This document shows positions 54,701-63,743 of a stretch of 64,000 nucleotides of DNA, in pieces. The stretch spans positions 1 through 64,000 of the forward strand of contig NZ_JACOPD010000010.1 in NCBI RefSeq assembly GCF_014287955.1, read 5' to 3'. The notes beneath the pieces are model-generated. The model was not told where the DNA came from and searched no databases. It was given only the letters and a program-made list of their open reading frames with translations. A program made the position numbers and the translations under genes. How positions within the stretch are numbered: the stretch's first letter is position 1; each line of letters starts with the position of its first letter. This stretch comes from Lachnospira hominis (ex Liu et al. 2021) (GTDB lineage Bacteria > Bacillota > Clostridia > Lachnospirales > Lachnospiraceae).

Positions 54701-56192
54701 TTCCACATTTTTCCATGAGAACCGCCATCTGCTTTTCATCATTTTCAATGCGGCTCTTTAAAAATGAAACGAGACTTTGTGCAGCTGCCTCTTCTTTTGT
54801 CAGTGAATCAAACGTTTTCTGTGCTTCTTTATAATTATCCTCCGCAGTCTGCAGCTCTTTTTGCGATTGTTTAAGAATTTCTTTTAATTTTTCCCGCTCA
54901 TCATTTGACAATTCAAATATTTTTACAGCTATATTATGCAGCTCTTCCGTAATGTCGTCATGCTCACGCATTCGGTTATCTATCGTCTGTTTTATTTTGT
55001 TAAAATCATTTTCATATTTAAGATAATCTGCATAATCATTGACTGATTCAGATTTTCTAAGCAGCTCTTTTCTTTCGGCAAAACGGCTGTCTGCCGCTTC
55101 AATCTTTGCACTGTAAACATCAACAAGCTCACGTATTGCATCAAGTGACTTCTGCTCGCTTGCAACCTGTGCCGACTGAATCAGATACTGTTCATTATTA
55201 ATTTTTTCCTGTATTTTTTCCAAATCGGAACTATTCTGCTCTGATAATGCTTCCCTGTCAGCAATTATAATTTTGCAGGCACACAAAAGCCTGTATATCT
55301 TTTCCTCAAGTTCCTGCTTTTTTATAAAATTCACTTTGAATGATTCTGCATACTGTGCAAATTTTTCTATTTCTTCAACCTGACTGTTATAATTGCCTAT
55401 CTGTGAATTCTTTTTTGACAATTCAAGCAGCTTATCTTTAATATCAAGAAGTGTCCTTGCCATCTGACCTTCATCATCAGTCACACCCAACTTATTATTA
55501 AATGATTTTTCTATAATCTCTTCAATAAGCAGATCTTCCACAACTTTACGACTTGTTCTGTAATTGCTCTCAAAATAAGTTCTTACATGTCCTTCTGTTT
55601 TATTGATTCCACGTATAATTTCCCACTGGCTCTCATATATTCCGTAATGTGACAGGAAATTCTGATAATCTCCTTTTCTGTCAAATATTTTTACCGACAC
55701 ATTAAAATCATCTTTTTCAAGATTTCTAAGATATTCTTTCAATCCGTTGTATGTTATTCTCTCACCGTTACTTGTAAGTGGAAGATTTTTTATATCATTG
55801 TCGCCGAATTCCCTGTAGAAAATAGCATAATTAAAATATTCTATACCCGACGAATTGCTCTGTGCACCCGCTTTTCTCGCACAAAATCCTGTTGTCATAT
55901 ATGTATAATTATCTTTTCTGTAACATGGCTCCAGTTTCCATTCCACAAGAGAATGTATGACTGTATTTCCTCCCCCCTGCCTGAAAAGCTTTTCAACCGG
56001 CTGCTTCTCATCAAGTGTACAGTTCGGAATTACATTCTGCAAAAGCATGAGCATGAGAAGACTCTTACCACCGCCGTTCGCAAGGTCATAAATCATGCTG
56101 CTGCAATTTGGACGCATCATAAAATCATCATACATCTGTGTTCCGAAATTGTACTTTACATTGTTTACCCTGATTCTGTTAATCTGTGGCAT
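51753..56192 (-). CDS. SMC/MukB-like ATPase, JetC-type condensin subunit
   Basis: 1479 residues from MPQINRIRVNN; AGGAG is 9 nt upstream. The head halves are at the two ends: Walker A in LANGGGKSLLML (about 38-49), then at the C-terminus the signature GSTGQSQGIYIQFL (about 1351-1364) and Walker B KTIFIDNPFGAA (about 1386-1397), in which Asn follows the Asp where most SMC proteins have Glu. The 950 residues between are long Lys/Glu-rich coiled coils with a central hinge-like break. It overlaps the MukE-like gene by 14 bp. It should form a DNA-loop-extruding or DNA-entrapping complex with the next two gene products. Confidence 0.8.
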   Translation of the reverse strand: MPQINRIRVNNVKYNFGTQMYDDFMMRPNCSSMIYDLANGGGKSLLMLMLLQNVIPNCTLDEKQPVEKLFRQGGGNTVIHSLVEWKLEPCYRKDNYTYMTTGFCARKAGAQSNSSGIEYFNYAIFYREFGDNDIKNLPLTSNGERITYNGLKEYLRNLEKDDFNVSVKIFDRKGDYQNFLSHYGIYESQWEIIRGINKTEGHVRTYFESNYRTSRKVVEDLLIEEIIEKSFNNKLGVTDDEGQMARTLLDIKDKLLELSKKNSQIGNYNSQVEEIEKFAQYAESFKVNFIKKQELEEKIYRLLCACKIIIADREALSEQNSSDLEKIQEKINNEQYLIQSAQVASEQKSLDAIRELVDVYSAKIEAADSRFAERKELLRKSESVNDYADYLKYENDFNKIKQTIDNRMREHDDITEELHNIAVKIFELSNDEREKLKEILKQSQKELQTAEDNYKEAQKTFDSLTKEEAAAQSLVSFLKSRIENDEKQMAVLMEKCGIIIAENVEAELLTSEENIKDARQEIQQKDKAYNDLKLRLGDTQTDIARIDVGLEFIKKEIEDVKKIQAEYEQTKDKLNTLSKIYNDENTAGLDIKIKEYSDSLDSEYFEAEKEAQRLAAFIENAKKHQYLLDAKNRTKLKEYLFTRYKDDVKEGADWLAQLDEKQRTDVKRRIPFVEYSFIVKNNFDKIKNDATLASFNLDSYTVPIVSEDNVLDAKVQIDKNTVVFAMKDMDFLKDDAKTESEIAVAQEELDNINHKIEKIEDRRKVVLGDYCYVINNKMQRFEKASDDLRRLTENMSQSRENHEKLKAEEQLLKKQCDSAAAQAESAKKAYTEECSRYEILKLAKKHKEQLAGEYAKQRQALLDADNLSRKLGDSQTDVENKKEILENVSKTLAVYEQKIETAQKDWEENYNHFYDMDIDTSDKPEKEFAGMTYMQLESRFFGLKDILDKEMVDVADKEALMEHYRISMEKCKKAIEYRGDDFETVKSDFETGKTIVSDAQELLHIKQQIADIEKETRADRDEFDAQNALMNRLEGSIAHAVSQIKERFGEYEPLLCENPESYISQHKNYIKELDERTQRIKAEIAGQAKALKRYYICEKDLERIVTDAGMDIPDEEAVANVFRQNENAYDLKILETETDSYEKISKDYSQLVKLIEKRREDFQSRKEQFCRRLVEFDADELSAEMNASINIPSDCKDVEVLCSGLRRTNEYIVLEKERVSKGIEDMEQIKDNFENRCIQTCCNIKTELDRLPGLSTIRLDDEIISMIGLFIPYVKEELYKSRMSLYIDETIAMSESISSQEERLKYIRNRLTWKRLFSVIVTDMNAIRVQLYKRERIKDQSRYLRYEEAVGSTGQSQGIYIQFLIAVINYIASVNASVSETAVLGKTIFIDNPFGAAKDIYIWEPIFKLLKTNHVQLIVPARGATPAITGRFDVNYILGQKLVDGRQQTVVVDYYSRTNTTQLEYTRMDYEQTSFEFFV

Positions 56193-56955
56193 CGTTCTTC
56201 TCTCCTTTCGATAAAATCTGCGTAAATCTTCCTTTATATTCATCAAAGTAATTCTCTATAAGTGCCCGGAATCTGTTTGTAGGATAATAAAGATTTCCAC
56301 CAGAATTTTCATCTTCTTTTGTATTATCCACAGAATTATCCGGCTTTTCCGAATTATCAACAAGCAGCCCCTGATTTACAAGAAAATTAAAAACCATTTT
56401 GACAAATCCTGCTTTTGAATTTCTCGCTGCCCTCATCCCAGCCTGAACACTGTCAGATGAGGCCGGAAGTTCCTCCCAGCTTAACGCAATCTGCTTAAAA
56501 CTGTTTTCCTCTATCTCATCAAGGACTATGCCGTTTCGCTTATCAATTATACCGTTTATGGAATTATCAACATTTTCTATTACATCTTCAATACGCACGT
56601 AACTTGTATAATTTGCTGCTGACGTATCACTGTAAAATGATGTGATAGTATTGTAAATAACAAAATATGCAAGATACAATTCTCTGTTCAACTTAACTCC
56701 AAGTTCTTTTCTCAACTCTTCGTTAGTATATCCAAACACCGGATTATTTTGGCCTGCACTTACATACAGGCTGTTTTTATACTCATATATGTCAAGATTC
56801 ATCTTTTTAAGAGTCATCATAACAATGTCATAAACCTGTGCATTTGTGCTGTACTCCTGATACAGTGCTGCATTATCTCCATTTTCACCAACATTTTCGC
56901 CATTGATAAGTTTTGACACGATATCTAATGCTCTGTCTAAATTTCTGCTCTCCAT
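56179..56955 (-). CDS. MukE/JetB-like condensin subunit (DUF6063-like)
   Basis: 258 residues, soluble. Position, length and a winged-helix-like layout fit the MukE/JetB subunit: an N-terminal helix-rich part (ALDIVSKLINGENVG), a middle beta/helix region (NPVFGYTNEELRKELGV, LYLAYFVIYNTITSFY) and a C-terminal FKQIALSWEELPAS to KMVFNFLVNQGLL. The polar Asp/Asn-rich linker near 215-230 precedes a FRALIENYFDEYKGR helix. Placed between the JetA-like gene (35 nt) and the SMC-like gene (14-bp overlap). Confidence 0.7.
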   Translation of the reverse strand: MESRNLDRALDIVSKLINGENVGENGDNAALYQEYSTNAQVYDIVMMTLKKMNLDIYEYKNSLYVSAGQNNPVFGYTNEELRKELGVKLNRELYLAYFVIYNTITSFYSDTSAANYTSYVRIEDVIENVDNSINGIIDKRNGIVLDEIEENSFKQIALSWEELPASSDSVQAGMRAARNSKAGFVKMVFNFLVNQGLLVDNSEKPDNSVDNTKEDENSGGNLYYPTNRFRALIENYFDEYKGRFTQILSKGEKNDATD

Positions 56956-56990
56956 AATTTTTCCCTTCCGGTATAAATTTATATTAAATG

Positions 56991-58508
56991 TTAATTGCTG
57001 TAATCTTCTCTATGGAATGTAACGTCGCTCACTTCACATCCGTCCATAAGTTCAAGCATTTTGCCATTCCCCTCATCTATAGAAAAAACAACCGGGGCTT
57101 CATTCTCAAAATATTTTTTCAATATATCATCCATAAAACTTTCACTATCCATATCTGCACCGCCGGTTATATGCTTTTTCTTCTGGCACAGATTTACGAA
57201 AAATGAAAAATAATCTGCATTTTTAAGAACATTTTCGGAATACATATTTTTCATTGACAGATTAAATTCTTCCAGTGTGAACGCTTCTTTTTTGTGCAGT
57301 GCCGAAATAAGATTTTTCATTATAAATACATAATTATCCGCAATTCTTTTCTCTTCCAGTTCATCTTCAAATATGATTTCTTTCTGCTTTTTTACACTTA
57401 CCTTTTCTATCTCCTGATATCTTGCAGGTCTCATTGTAAGTGCTTCATCTATGGAATTAAGATTAAATGTTTTCTTCGTATTTGGTTTTAAAATTCCGTT
57501 TATAAGAGGAATCAGCACTGATGCATCACCATTTTCCGTCATCTTTTTTAAAAGTGATGTGAAATCAACATGGCTTCTTATCTGAGAAAGTTTTGCATGT
57601 CTTACAGCATCATCTGTTAGTTTCTGCATATGGGTGCATGCCCCAAGAAGCTGTGCGTGTCTGTTCATTGCAACTTTCAGCTGGTTTTCAAGCTCATATA
57701 TCTCACTGATTGTCTTATAATATGCTGCATCCGCCTGCCCTCCCGGCGATATTTTTTCAAGTGCCGATTTTATTAAATCACTGTTTTTCTTAAACAGCTT
57801 TTCCTCATCATCAAACCAACGCATTCCCGTTTCCACAAAATCACGGTATGCTTCTATTCCGGCAAAAACATCGGATGCAAGCGTATTCATTACATCCTGC
57901 TGTACAAGTGCGAGCCTGCTTACCTCTTCATTAATTCTTTCAACAACTTCCGTACCACCTTTGAAATTCTTTGCCTGTATCATTTTTTCAAGCAGAAGCT
58001 GCTGCACACTTATCCTGCTCTCATCTTTTATCTCTTTTGTATCAAGATAAAATTCCACAGCATCGGGACTTATCGTATACCACACTATATTGTCCCTTAT
58101 TGTGCTTTCTATCATCCTTACCCGCGAAATTCTCTTTTTTCTTTCGACCGGGTCAAAATATTCAAAATCAAAAGGGCGGCCGTCATTTTTAATTTTATCA
58201 AAAATGTAGCCGCCAATTTCCCTGTTTTCTTCTTCACTTAATAAAAGTCCGAAATCCCTTGAAATGAGTTCATGAAAAAATTCAAGGTATTCAGGGTATG
58301 TAACATCTTTTTCATTGAAGTTATTTTCTTCTATAAAAAAGCGTAAAATACCCATAACGATATATCCCATATCAAGTATTTCGTACTTGCCGTCTTTAAA
58401 CTGTGACAATGAAATCTCTGTGAGTTTAAAAAACGGATAATATTTTTTTAAATTGAGCATTCTCGCCCTGTGTCCGGAGACAATATCGTTTACCATATTT
58501 ACAGCCAT
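56991..58508 (-). CDS. MukF/JetA-like kleisin subunit (DUF5716-like)
   Basis: 505 residues behind GGGAG. It resembles the JetA family annotated as DUF5716: an N-terminal winged-helix region (MGYIVMGILRFFIEENNF to WYTISPDAVEFYL), a long helical middle (about 170-300, FKGGTEVVERINEEVSRLALVQ and DDEEKLFKKNSDLI), and a C-terminal part. This is the kleisin role: bridging the SMC heads. First gene of the condensin set, 15 nt after recR, so it is probably in the dnaX-ebfC-recR transcript. Confidence 0.75.
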   Translation of the reverse strand: MAVNMVNDIVSGHRARMLNLKKYYPFFKLTEISLSQFKDGKYEILDMGYIVMGILRFFIEENNFNEKDVTYPEYLEFFHELISRDFGLLLSEEENREIGGYIFDKIKNDGRPFDFEYFDPVERKKRISRVRMIESTIRDNIVWYTISPDAVEFYLDTKEIKDESRISVQQLLLEKMIQAKNFKGGTEVVERINEEVSRLALVQQDVMNTLASDVFAGIEAYRDFVETGMRWFDDEEKLFKKNSDLIKSALEKISPGGQADAAYYKTISEIYELENQLKVAMNRHAQLLGACTHMQKLTDDAVRHAKLSQIRSHVDFTSLLKKMTENGDASVLIPLINGILKPNTKKTFNLNSIDEALTMRPARYQEIEKVSVKKQKEIIFEDELEEKRIADNYVFIMKNLISALHKKEAFTLEEFNLSMKNMYSENVLKNADYFSFFVNLCQKKKHITGGADMDSESFMDDILKKYFENEAPVVFSIDEGNGKMLELMDGCEVSDVTFHREDYSN

Positions 58509-58523
58509 AAATCTGCTCCCATT

Positions 58524-59120
58524 TTACAATTGTGTACGTCCCTCAAGAGCACGCAGAAGTGTAACTTCATCTATATATTCAAGGTCTCCACCGACAGGAA
58601 CTCCGCTTGCAATTCTTGTAACCGTAATTCCGGTCGGCTTAATAAGCCTTGAAAGATACATTGCAGTTGTCTCGCCCTCAAGACTTGAATTGGTTGCAAT
58701 AATAACTTCATTCACATCACCCTCAAGCCTTTTTATAAGCTCTTTAATCTTAATATCGGCTGGTCCGATTCCAAGCATCGGGCTTATTGCACCATGAAGC
58801 ACATGATATACGCCATTATATTTGCCTGTCTTTTCATATGCTGCCATATCACGCGTATGTTCAACCACCATAATTGTTGAATGGTCACGTGCCTTATTGG
58901 CACATATCGGACAAATTTCTTCATCTGTAAGTGTAAAACACTCTTTGCAATATCTCACATTAGCCTTCGCACTTGTGATGGCATTAGTCAGTCCATCTAC
59001 TTCTTCCTGTGGCATGTTAATAATGTGAAATGCCAGGCGCTGGGCACTTTTAGCTCCAACCCCTGGTAATCTGGACAACTGTTCAATTAATTTGTTAATG
59101 TGTCCGCTGTAAATATCCAT
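58524..59120 (-). CDS. recR: Recombination protein RecR
   Basis: 198 residues. Helix-hairpin-helix [19 protein letters not shown], the zinc finger [16 protein letters not shown], a Toprim domain with [15 protein letters not shown] and the C-terminal Walker-B-like [16 protein letters not shown] are all in place. RecR works with RecO in loading RecA at gaps. Start and ebfC stop overlap (TAATG). Confidence 0.97.
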   Translation of the reverse strand: MDIYSGHINKLIEQLSRLPGVGAKSAQRLAFHIINMPQEEVDGLTNAITSAKANVRYCKECFTLTDEEICPICANKARDHSTIMVVEHTRDMAAYEKTGKYNGVYHVLHGAISPMLGIGPADIKIKELIKRLEGDVNEVIIATNSSLEGETTAMYLSRLIKPTGITVTRIASGVPVGGDLEYIDEVTLLRALEGRTQL

Positions 59121-59470
59121 TAGAAAAGGCCTCCGCCCAATCCTGAAAGACCGCCTGTAATCTTAGACATCTGTGCCTGTGATTCTTCTTCACACTTTCT
59201 TAACGCTTCATTTGTTGCAGCCATAATTAAATCTTCAAGCATTTCAACATCATCCGGATCAACTGCTTCAGGGTCAATCTTGACTTTTGTCACTTCACGC
59301 TTGCCGCTCACTGTAACTTCTACAACTCCGCCGCCTGATGCCGCAGAGAATTCCTTTGCTTCAAGCTCAGCCTGCTGTGTCTCCATCTGACGCTGCATTC
59401 TCTGTGCCTGTTTCATTAAATTATTCATATTGCCCGGCATACCGCCCGGGAATCCGCCTCTTTTTGCCAT
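59120..59470 (-). CDS. YbaB/EbfC nucleoid-associated protein
   Basis: 116 residues: a Met/Gln-rich start ([20 protein letters not shown]), the core [21 protein letters not shown] and helical end [15 protein letters not shown]. EbfC proteins bind DNA as dimers. Coupled on both sides by TAATG junctions, in the conserved order dnaX-ebfC-recR. Confidence 0.95.
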   Translation of the reverse strand: MAKRGGFPGGMPGNMNNLMKQAQRMQRQMETQQAELEAKEFSAASGGGVVEVTVSGKREVTKVKIDPEAVDPDDVEMLEDLIMAATNEALRKCEEESQAQMSKITGGLSGLGGGLF

Positions 59471-61104
59471 TAGATGTATTCCTCCTTATCATCTACTTCT
59501 ATATCCATATTAACAAGTTCTCTTATATCTGTAAATCTGTTTTGAAAATCCTCGTCATCTGCCAGCTTTGTAATTATTATATTTACCTTTATGCCGGTTC
59601 TTTCCTCAATAACATCAATAAGACGATTTACTTCCTCTTCTCTTGATATTGCATTATATGCCGATGTGGATTTCACCATTATCTCAAGACTTATGCCGTC
59701 TTTTGCAAGAGTAACATGGCATTGTCTTAAAAACGCAACATACATCGGGTCATCAATTGTATTGATTATGCCGTTCCATGATGCTGCAATCTGTCTTACA
59801 TCATCCGGAAGAGCCTCTATGACACGCTTTTCTACCGGTTTCTGTGATTGTATACCATCAGTTCCACTGATTGATGCACCTACTGACGGAACTGGTGAAC
59901 TAACTGCAAACGCACCGCTTTCAAGCTCCTTACATGTCTTTTCAAGATTATTTTCAAGAAGTGTGACACGCCCGGCAAGTTCTTCCACGCTGTCATTTTT
60001 TTCCATTGAAGGCTTGCACATCTTTATTATTGTAACTTCAAGTTTAATACGCTTCTGCGTTGAAAACTTTAACTCATTTGACAAATCAGACAACACTCTT
60101 ATATACCGCATAAGCGTGCCCTCATCAATTTTTGATGAGTCTGACTTCAACTGTGCAAGGCTGTCTTCTGACACATCTATTATATCAGCAAGTTTCGATT
60201 CATCATCCGTCGTTTTTACGAGTAAAAGATTTCTTAAATACCATATGAAATCATTTACAAACTGACCAAGTTCCCTGCCCTGCATTATAAGCTGTTCTAT
60301 AAGCTGCATGCATCCGGCAGCATCTGACGACATTATAAGTGCAAGCATATTTTCAAACACTGCCGTATCAACCGCTCCCAGAACTTCAAGCACATTTTCA
60401 TACTTTAAATCCTGTCCCAGATAAAATGCTATACACTGGTCTATAAGGCTTAATGCATCACGCATTGAACCATCTGCAGCTTTTGCAATATATCGTATTG
60501 CACGTTCCTCAACATTGATATTCTCAGCTTTCATGAGCTCAGATAATCTGTCGGAAATAGTCTCTATGGAAATCCTGTGAAAATCATATCTTTGACATCT
60601 TGATAAGATTGTTATCGGTATTTTGTGTGCTTCCGTTGTTGCAAGTATAAATATAACGTATGACGGAGGCTCTTCAAGTGTTTTTAAAAGTGCATTAAAC
60701 GCACCTATAGAGAGCATATGGACCTCATCTATTATATATACTTTATACTTACCCTCTGTCGGTGAATACTGTACTTCATCACGAATCTCACGGATATTGT
60801 CAACACCATTGTTAGATGCCGCATCTATCTCAATCACATTCATTGATGTTCCTGCCGCAATCGCCTTACATGCCGGACATTCACCGCACGGATTTCCGTC
60901 TATGGGATGCTCACAATTTACAGCCTTTGCAAATATCTTAGCTATCGTAGTCTTACCTGTTCCTCTCGTACCACAGAACAGATAAGCATGTCCAATCCTG
61001 TCTGATTTAATCTGATTACGTAACGTCGTGACTATATGGTCCTGACCTTTGACATCAGAAAAGGCGGTTGGTCTCCATTTTCTGTATAATGCCTGATATG
61101 ACAC
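59470..61104 (-). CDS. dnaX: DNA polymerase III subunits gamma and tau
   Basis: 544 residues from a GTG (VSYQALYRKWRP) with GGAGG 6 nt upstream. AAA+ module: Walker A FCGTRGTGKTTIAKIFA, zinc module with CEHPIDGNPCGECPAC, Walker B VYIIDEVHMLS, then a domain III clamp-loader collar and a C-terminal tau extension. It loads the sliding clamp. I saw no obvious frameshift site for a separate gamma form. First gene of the operon that appears to continue through the condensin-like genes. Confidence 0.96.
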   Translation of the reverse strand: MSYQALYRKWRPTAFSDVKGQDHIVTTLRNQIKSDRIGHAYLFCGTRGTGKTTIAKIFAKAVNCEHPIDGNPCGECPACKAIAAGTSMNVIEIDAASNNGVDNIREIRDEVQYSPTEGKYKVYIIDEVHMLSIGAFNALLKTLEEPPSYVIFILATTEAHKIPITILSRCQRYDFHRISIETISDRLSELMKAENINVEERAIRYIAKAADGSMRDALSLIDQCIAFYLGQDLKYENVLEVLGAVDTAVFENMLALIMSSDAAGCMQLIEQLIMQGRELGQFVNDFIWYLRNLLLVKTTDDESKLADIIDVSEDSLAQLKSDSSKIDEGTLMRYIRVLSDLSNELKFSTQKRIKLEVTIIKMCKPSMEKNDSVEELAGRVTLLENNLEKTCKELESGAFAVSSPVPSVGASISGTDGIQSQKPVEKRVIEALPDDVRQIAASWNGIINTIDDPMYVAFLRQCHVTLAKDGISLEIMVKSTSAYNAISREEEVNRLIDVIEERTGIKVNIIITKLADDEDFQNRFTDIRELVNMDIEVDDKEEYI

Positions 61105-61153
61105 CGGAAACCTCCTTACTAATACTTTTAAGTACACTGCTTATAAACATATT

Positions 61154-61420
61154 AAAACCGTGCGTCCGGCTTCGAACAATTGTCCACAGACGTTACCGGT
61201 ACAGTTAGCTCGATCCAGGCACCCTTCCGGCACACAGAAGCTTTCGCTTAATGCTGCTTCATTCCTGACCTGACATGGTTCACGAATTTCTGTTGCGGAA
61301 GACCCAGATGTCATCACCACTTATACCGGGCTGCTCCATAAACTATTGCCCTCTGCCGAACATCACCCCTGCTATAGCGGATTGCAGGTACAAGGTGCCG
61401 CTACTACCCCGGCTGCACGG
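61154..61420 (-). ncRNA. ffs: Signal recognition particle RNA, large Firmicute type
   Basis: About 267 nt. The conserved S-domain loop is visible on the minus strand as CATGTCAGGTCAGGAATGAA followed by GCAGCAT. The 5' end CCGTGC (61420-61415) pairs with the 3' end GCACGG (61163-61158), followed by TTTT. Length near 270 nt and location between dnaX and tadA are as in Bacillus scr. It is the RNA scaffold of the protein-targeting particle. Confidence 0.93.
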
Positions 61421-61428
61421 TAATTTTA

Positions 61429-61457
61429 ATTATATCTGTAAACGTAACTCATGTCAA
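61429..61457 (-). promoter_or_regulatory. Consensus promoter of the SRP RNA
   Basis: On the minus strand a perfect TTGACA (61457-61452) and a perfect TATAAT (61434-61429) are exactly 17 nt apart, and the RNA begins 8 nt further on at about 61420. This is a full consensus sigma-A promoter, as expected of a highly expressed stable RNA. Confidence 0.85.
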
Positions 61458-61544
61458 GGTTTATGAGGCTTGTAATATTTTTATTATTGGTGTAACATTA
61501 TCTTAAATTTTGACAATTATTTCACTCAGACAAAGGGGACTGAC

Positions 61545-62066
61545 ATGAAACCAGGTAATATTACTACAAATAATACTGATACATCAAAAGCTGATGAAAA
61601 ATATATGAGTGCAGCTCTTGCACAGGCCGTCAAAGCATACAAAATAAAAGAAGTTCCAATAGGCTGCGTGATTGTCCATGACAACAAAATCATTGCACGG
61701 GGCTATAACCGCAGAAACACAGATAAGACCACTCTGGGCCATGCTGAAATAACTGCCATAAGACGTGCCAGCAAAGTTTTAGGCGACTGGCGTCTTGAGG
61801 AATGTACTATGTATGTAACTCTCGAACCATGCCAGATGTGTGCCGGTGCAATCGTACAGGCAAGAATTCCCCGCGTAGTCATTGGTTCCATGAATCCAAA
61901 GGCAGGATGTGCAGGCTCAATACTTAATATCCTTGAAATGCCTCAATTCAACCACATGTGCAGCGTTACACGCGGTGTTCTTGAAAATGAATGCAGCAGA
62001 CTTTTAACTGATTTTTTTAAGGAATTACGCAATTCAAAAAAACGTGCGGAAACGGAGACTTTATGA
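61545..62066 (+). CDS. tadA: tRNA-specific adenosine deaminase (A34 to inosine)
   Basis: 173 residues behind AAAGGGG. Zinc-dependent deaminase motifs: catalytic HAE in GHAEITAIRRA and PCQMCAGAI. The core is followed by the usual MNPKAGCAGSI. It makes inosine at the wobble base of tRNA-Arg. This tadA is unrelated to the pilus ATPase TadA at 17.4 kb. The stop overlaps the next start (ATGA). Confidence 0.95.
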   Translation: MKPGNITTNNTDTSKADEKYMSAALAQAVKAYKIKEVPIGCVIVHDNKIIARGYNRRNTDKTTLGHAEITAIRRASKVLGDWRLEECTMYVTLEPCQMCAGAIVQARIPRVVIGSMNPKAGCAGSILNILEMPQFNHMCSVTRGVLENECSRLLTDFFKELRNSKKRAETETL

Positions 62067-62602
62067 AATTTGAATATCAACAGGACAGTCTTGTGTTAAA
62101 GGTATTAGACACAAGTCATACCGGAGAAGTTTTAGATTTTTACAAAAGAAATAAAGACTCATTTGAAAAATATGAGACAGACAAACCATCTAATTTTTAT
62201 ACGTATACATTCATCTATAATCTGTTAAAGGCTGAATATAATGCCTGTATACATGGAAAACATATCCGTTTTTTTCTGTATGATAACAGTGTTTCGGATA
62301 AAATTATCGGAAGCGTTTCATTTACTGACATAAAAAGCTCAATGAAAAGCTGCGTAATCGGATATAAAATCGACGAAAAATACCGTCGTATGGGCTACGG
62401 CAGACGTATGCTTACCATGGCACTTAAAATTATGGTTACAGAATATGGCATGCACAGGATTGAAGCATACATTCTTCCCGGTAATGACGCATCTGTAAAT
62501 CTTGCCAGAACTATGGGGTTTATAAGCGAAGGCAGTGCATACGCATATGCAAAAATCAACAAAGAATGGCGTGACCACCTCCGCTTTACTTATATATCGT
62601 AA
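62063..62602 (+). CDS. RimJ/RimL-like GNAT acetyltransferase
   Basis: 179 residues. The acetyl-CoA motif is YRRMGYGRRMLTMALK, after IGYKIDEK, and MHRIEAYILPGNDASVNLARTMGF is the classical RimJ/RimL family end. It likely acetylates the N-terminus of a ribosomal protein or a similar amine. Overlaps tadA by 4 nt. Confidence 0.88.
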   Translation: MKFEYQQDSLVLKVLDTSHTGEVLDFYKRNKDSFEKYETDKPSNFYTYTFIYNLLKAEYNACIHGKHIRFFLYDNSVSDKIIGSVSFTDIKSSMKSCVIGYKIDEKYRRMGYGRRMLTMALKIMVTEYGMHRIEAYILPGNDASVNLARTMGFISEGSAYAYAKINKEWRDHLRFTYIS

Positions 62603-62610
62603 TTATCTCA

Positions 62611-63582
62611 TCAAAACTCCTGATACCAGTATCCAAAATATGGATTTGAAAAATCACTTCTGTGACTCTTTTTGAAATTATCAAAACCAAACATTGATGC
62701 CATGAATCTGTCCCTGTTTGAATACATCCCCGGCACACCTATAAAGTACCGCGTGTGATTTTCATTTTCACGCACCCTGCCAAGCAGCAGATGCTTGTAA
62801 TTGTAAAAGCCGTGTATCAGAAAGCTGTTGTTGACAATCACTTCATCTTCAACCGGGAGTTTCCTTAGTGTCTCCGGCGTTACTTCTATGCAGTCATAAT
62901 AATAATCATCATCAAATACATTGACGCTGTCTTCCTGTTCAAACAATTTCTCAACCCCTTCAATATCAAGAATTTCCTGTATCTCAAAATTTTCTGTTTC
63001 TGTTGCCCGAAGAGGTTGCTGCGGCTGTGAATCTGTATTTTTTTGTTGTTCCTCCGTGTTAATCACAGAGTCACCGACCTGTTCTATTTCTGCCTGCGGT
63101 GACTGCTCTGTTGTTTGCGGTGTGGCAGCCTCATCCCCTGCCTGTTTCATCTGTAAATTTTTATTATATCCTTTTGGCAGAAACTCGATATTATTCTCAT
63201 TAATCTCGTCATCCTGCCACATGCTTGACATCATATAATATGTATCATTTTCTTTAGTTATTGCAATTCCACATATATCTGAAAATTCAAATCCCGAATT
63301 TTCGATATTCTCGGCATTAAACACGCCCATATACGAGCCGATTCCATTGTTGACAAGAATTCTTCCGACAATCAGAAGCCTGTATTTTGATTTATTTTCC
63401 TCTTTTTGCATTACAAGACTGACATTCATATATTCCGGTGTATCCGTATATACTCCTCTGAGATTTATTGCAAGTTCAAACTTCTGTCCCTGTACCTGTG
63501 CTTTTGCAAAGCCTGTATTTTTATCCCTCACTCCCCCTGCATAAGCATAAATATATGATATAAATCTTTTATACTCAATCAT
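62611..63582 (-). CDS. DUF6128-like protein
   Basis: 323 residues behind AAAGGAAGGA, no membrane segment. A beta-rich N-terminal domain (about 1-130), an acidic Gln/Glu/Thr-rich linker (about 145-215), and a C-terminal domain ending with PGMYSNRDRFMASMFGFDNF and GYWYQEF, which resembles DUF6128 proteins of Lachnospiraceae. Function unknown. It converges on the GNAT gene. Confidence 0.65.
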   Translation of the reverse strand: MIEYKRFISYIYAYAGGVRDKNTGFAKAQVQGQKFELAINLRGVYTDTPEYMNVSLVMQKEENKSKYRLLIVGRILVNNGIGSYMGVFNAENIENSGFEFSDICGIAITKENDTYYMMSSMWQDDEINENNIEFLPKGYNKNLQMKQAGDEAATPQTTEQSPQAEIEQVGDSVINTEEQQKNTDSQPQQPLRATETENFEIQEILDIEGVEKLFEQEDSVNVFDDDYYYDCIEVTPETLRKLPVEDEVIVNNSFLIHGFYNYKHLLLGRVRENENHTRYFIGVPGMYSNRDRFMASMFGFDNFKKSHRSDFSNPYFGYWYQEF

Positions 63583-63708
63583 AAAATCCTTCCTTTCAAC
63601 AAAACTGATACCTATTGCAAAGGTATGTCAAAGTCAGGATTATTATTACTAATTTATAACATCAGTAATATTTGAGTCTGTTTGATTTATAAAAACATTT
63701 TTATTCTA

Positions 63709-63737
63709 TTGCAAATATATATCTATTATGTTATACT
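63709..63737 (+). promoter_or_regulatory. Plus-strand promoter in the right-hand intergenic region
   Basis: TTGCAA (63709-63714) and TATACT (63732-63737) are 17 nt apart. No gene starts close downstream; a terminator-like hairpin follows about 85 nt on. The 63583-63943 gap otherwise holds only the leader of the last gene. Confidence 0.5.
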
Positions 63738-63743
63738 TTGTGT

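Noticed and set aside
51753..61104. JetD-like Toprim nuclease accompanying the condensin genes
   Set aside because: I looked at each reading frame in the region for a protein of roughly 350-420 residues with Toprim features and found none; recR has a Toprim domain but is a complete ordinary RecR.
59470..61104. Programmed frameshift in dnaX as in E. coli
   Set aside because: No A-AAA-AAG type slippery run with a following stem was found in the relevant part of the gene.
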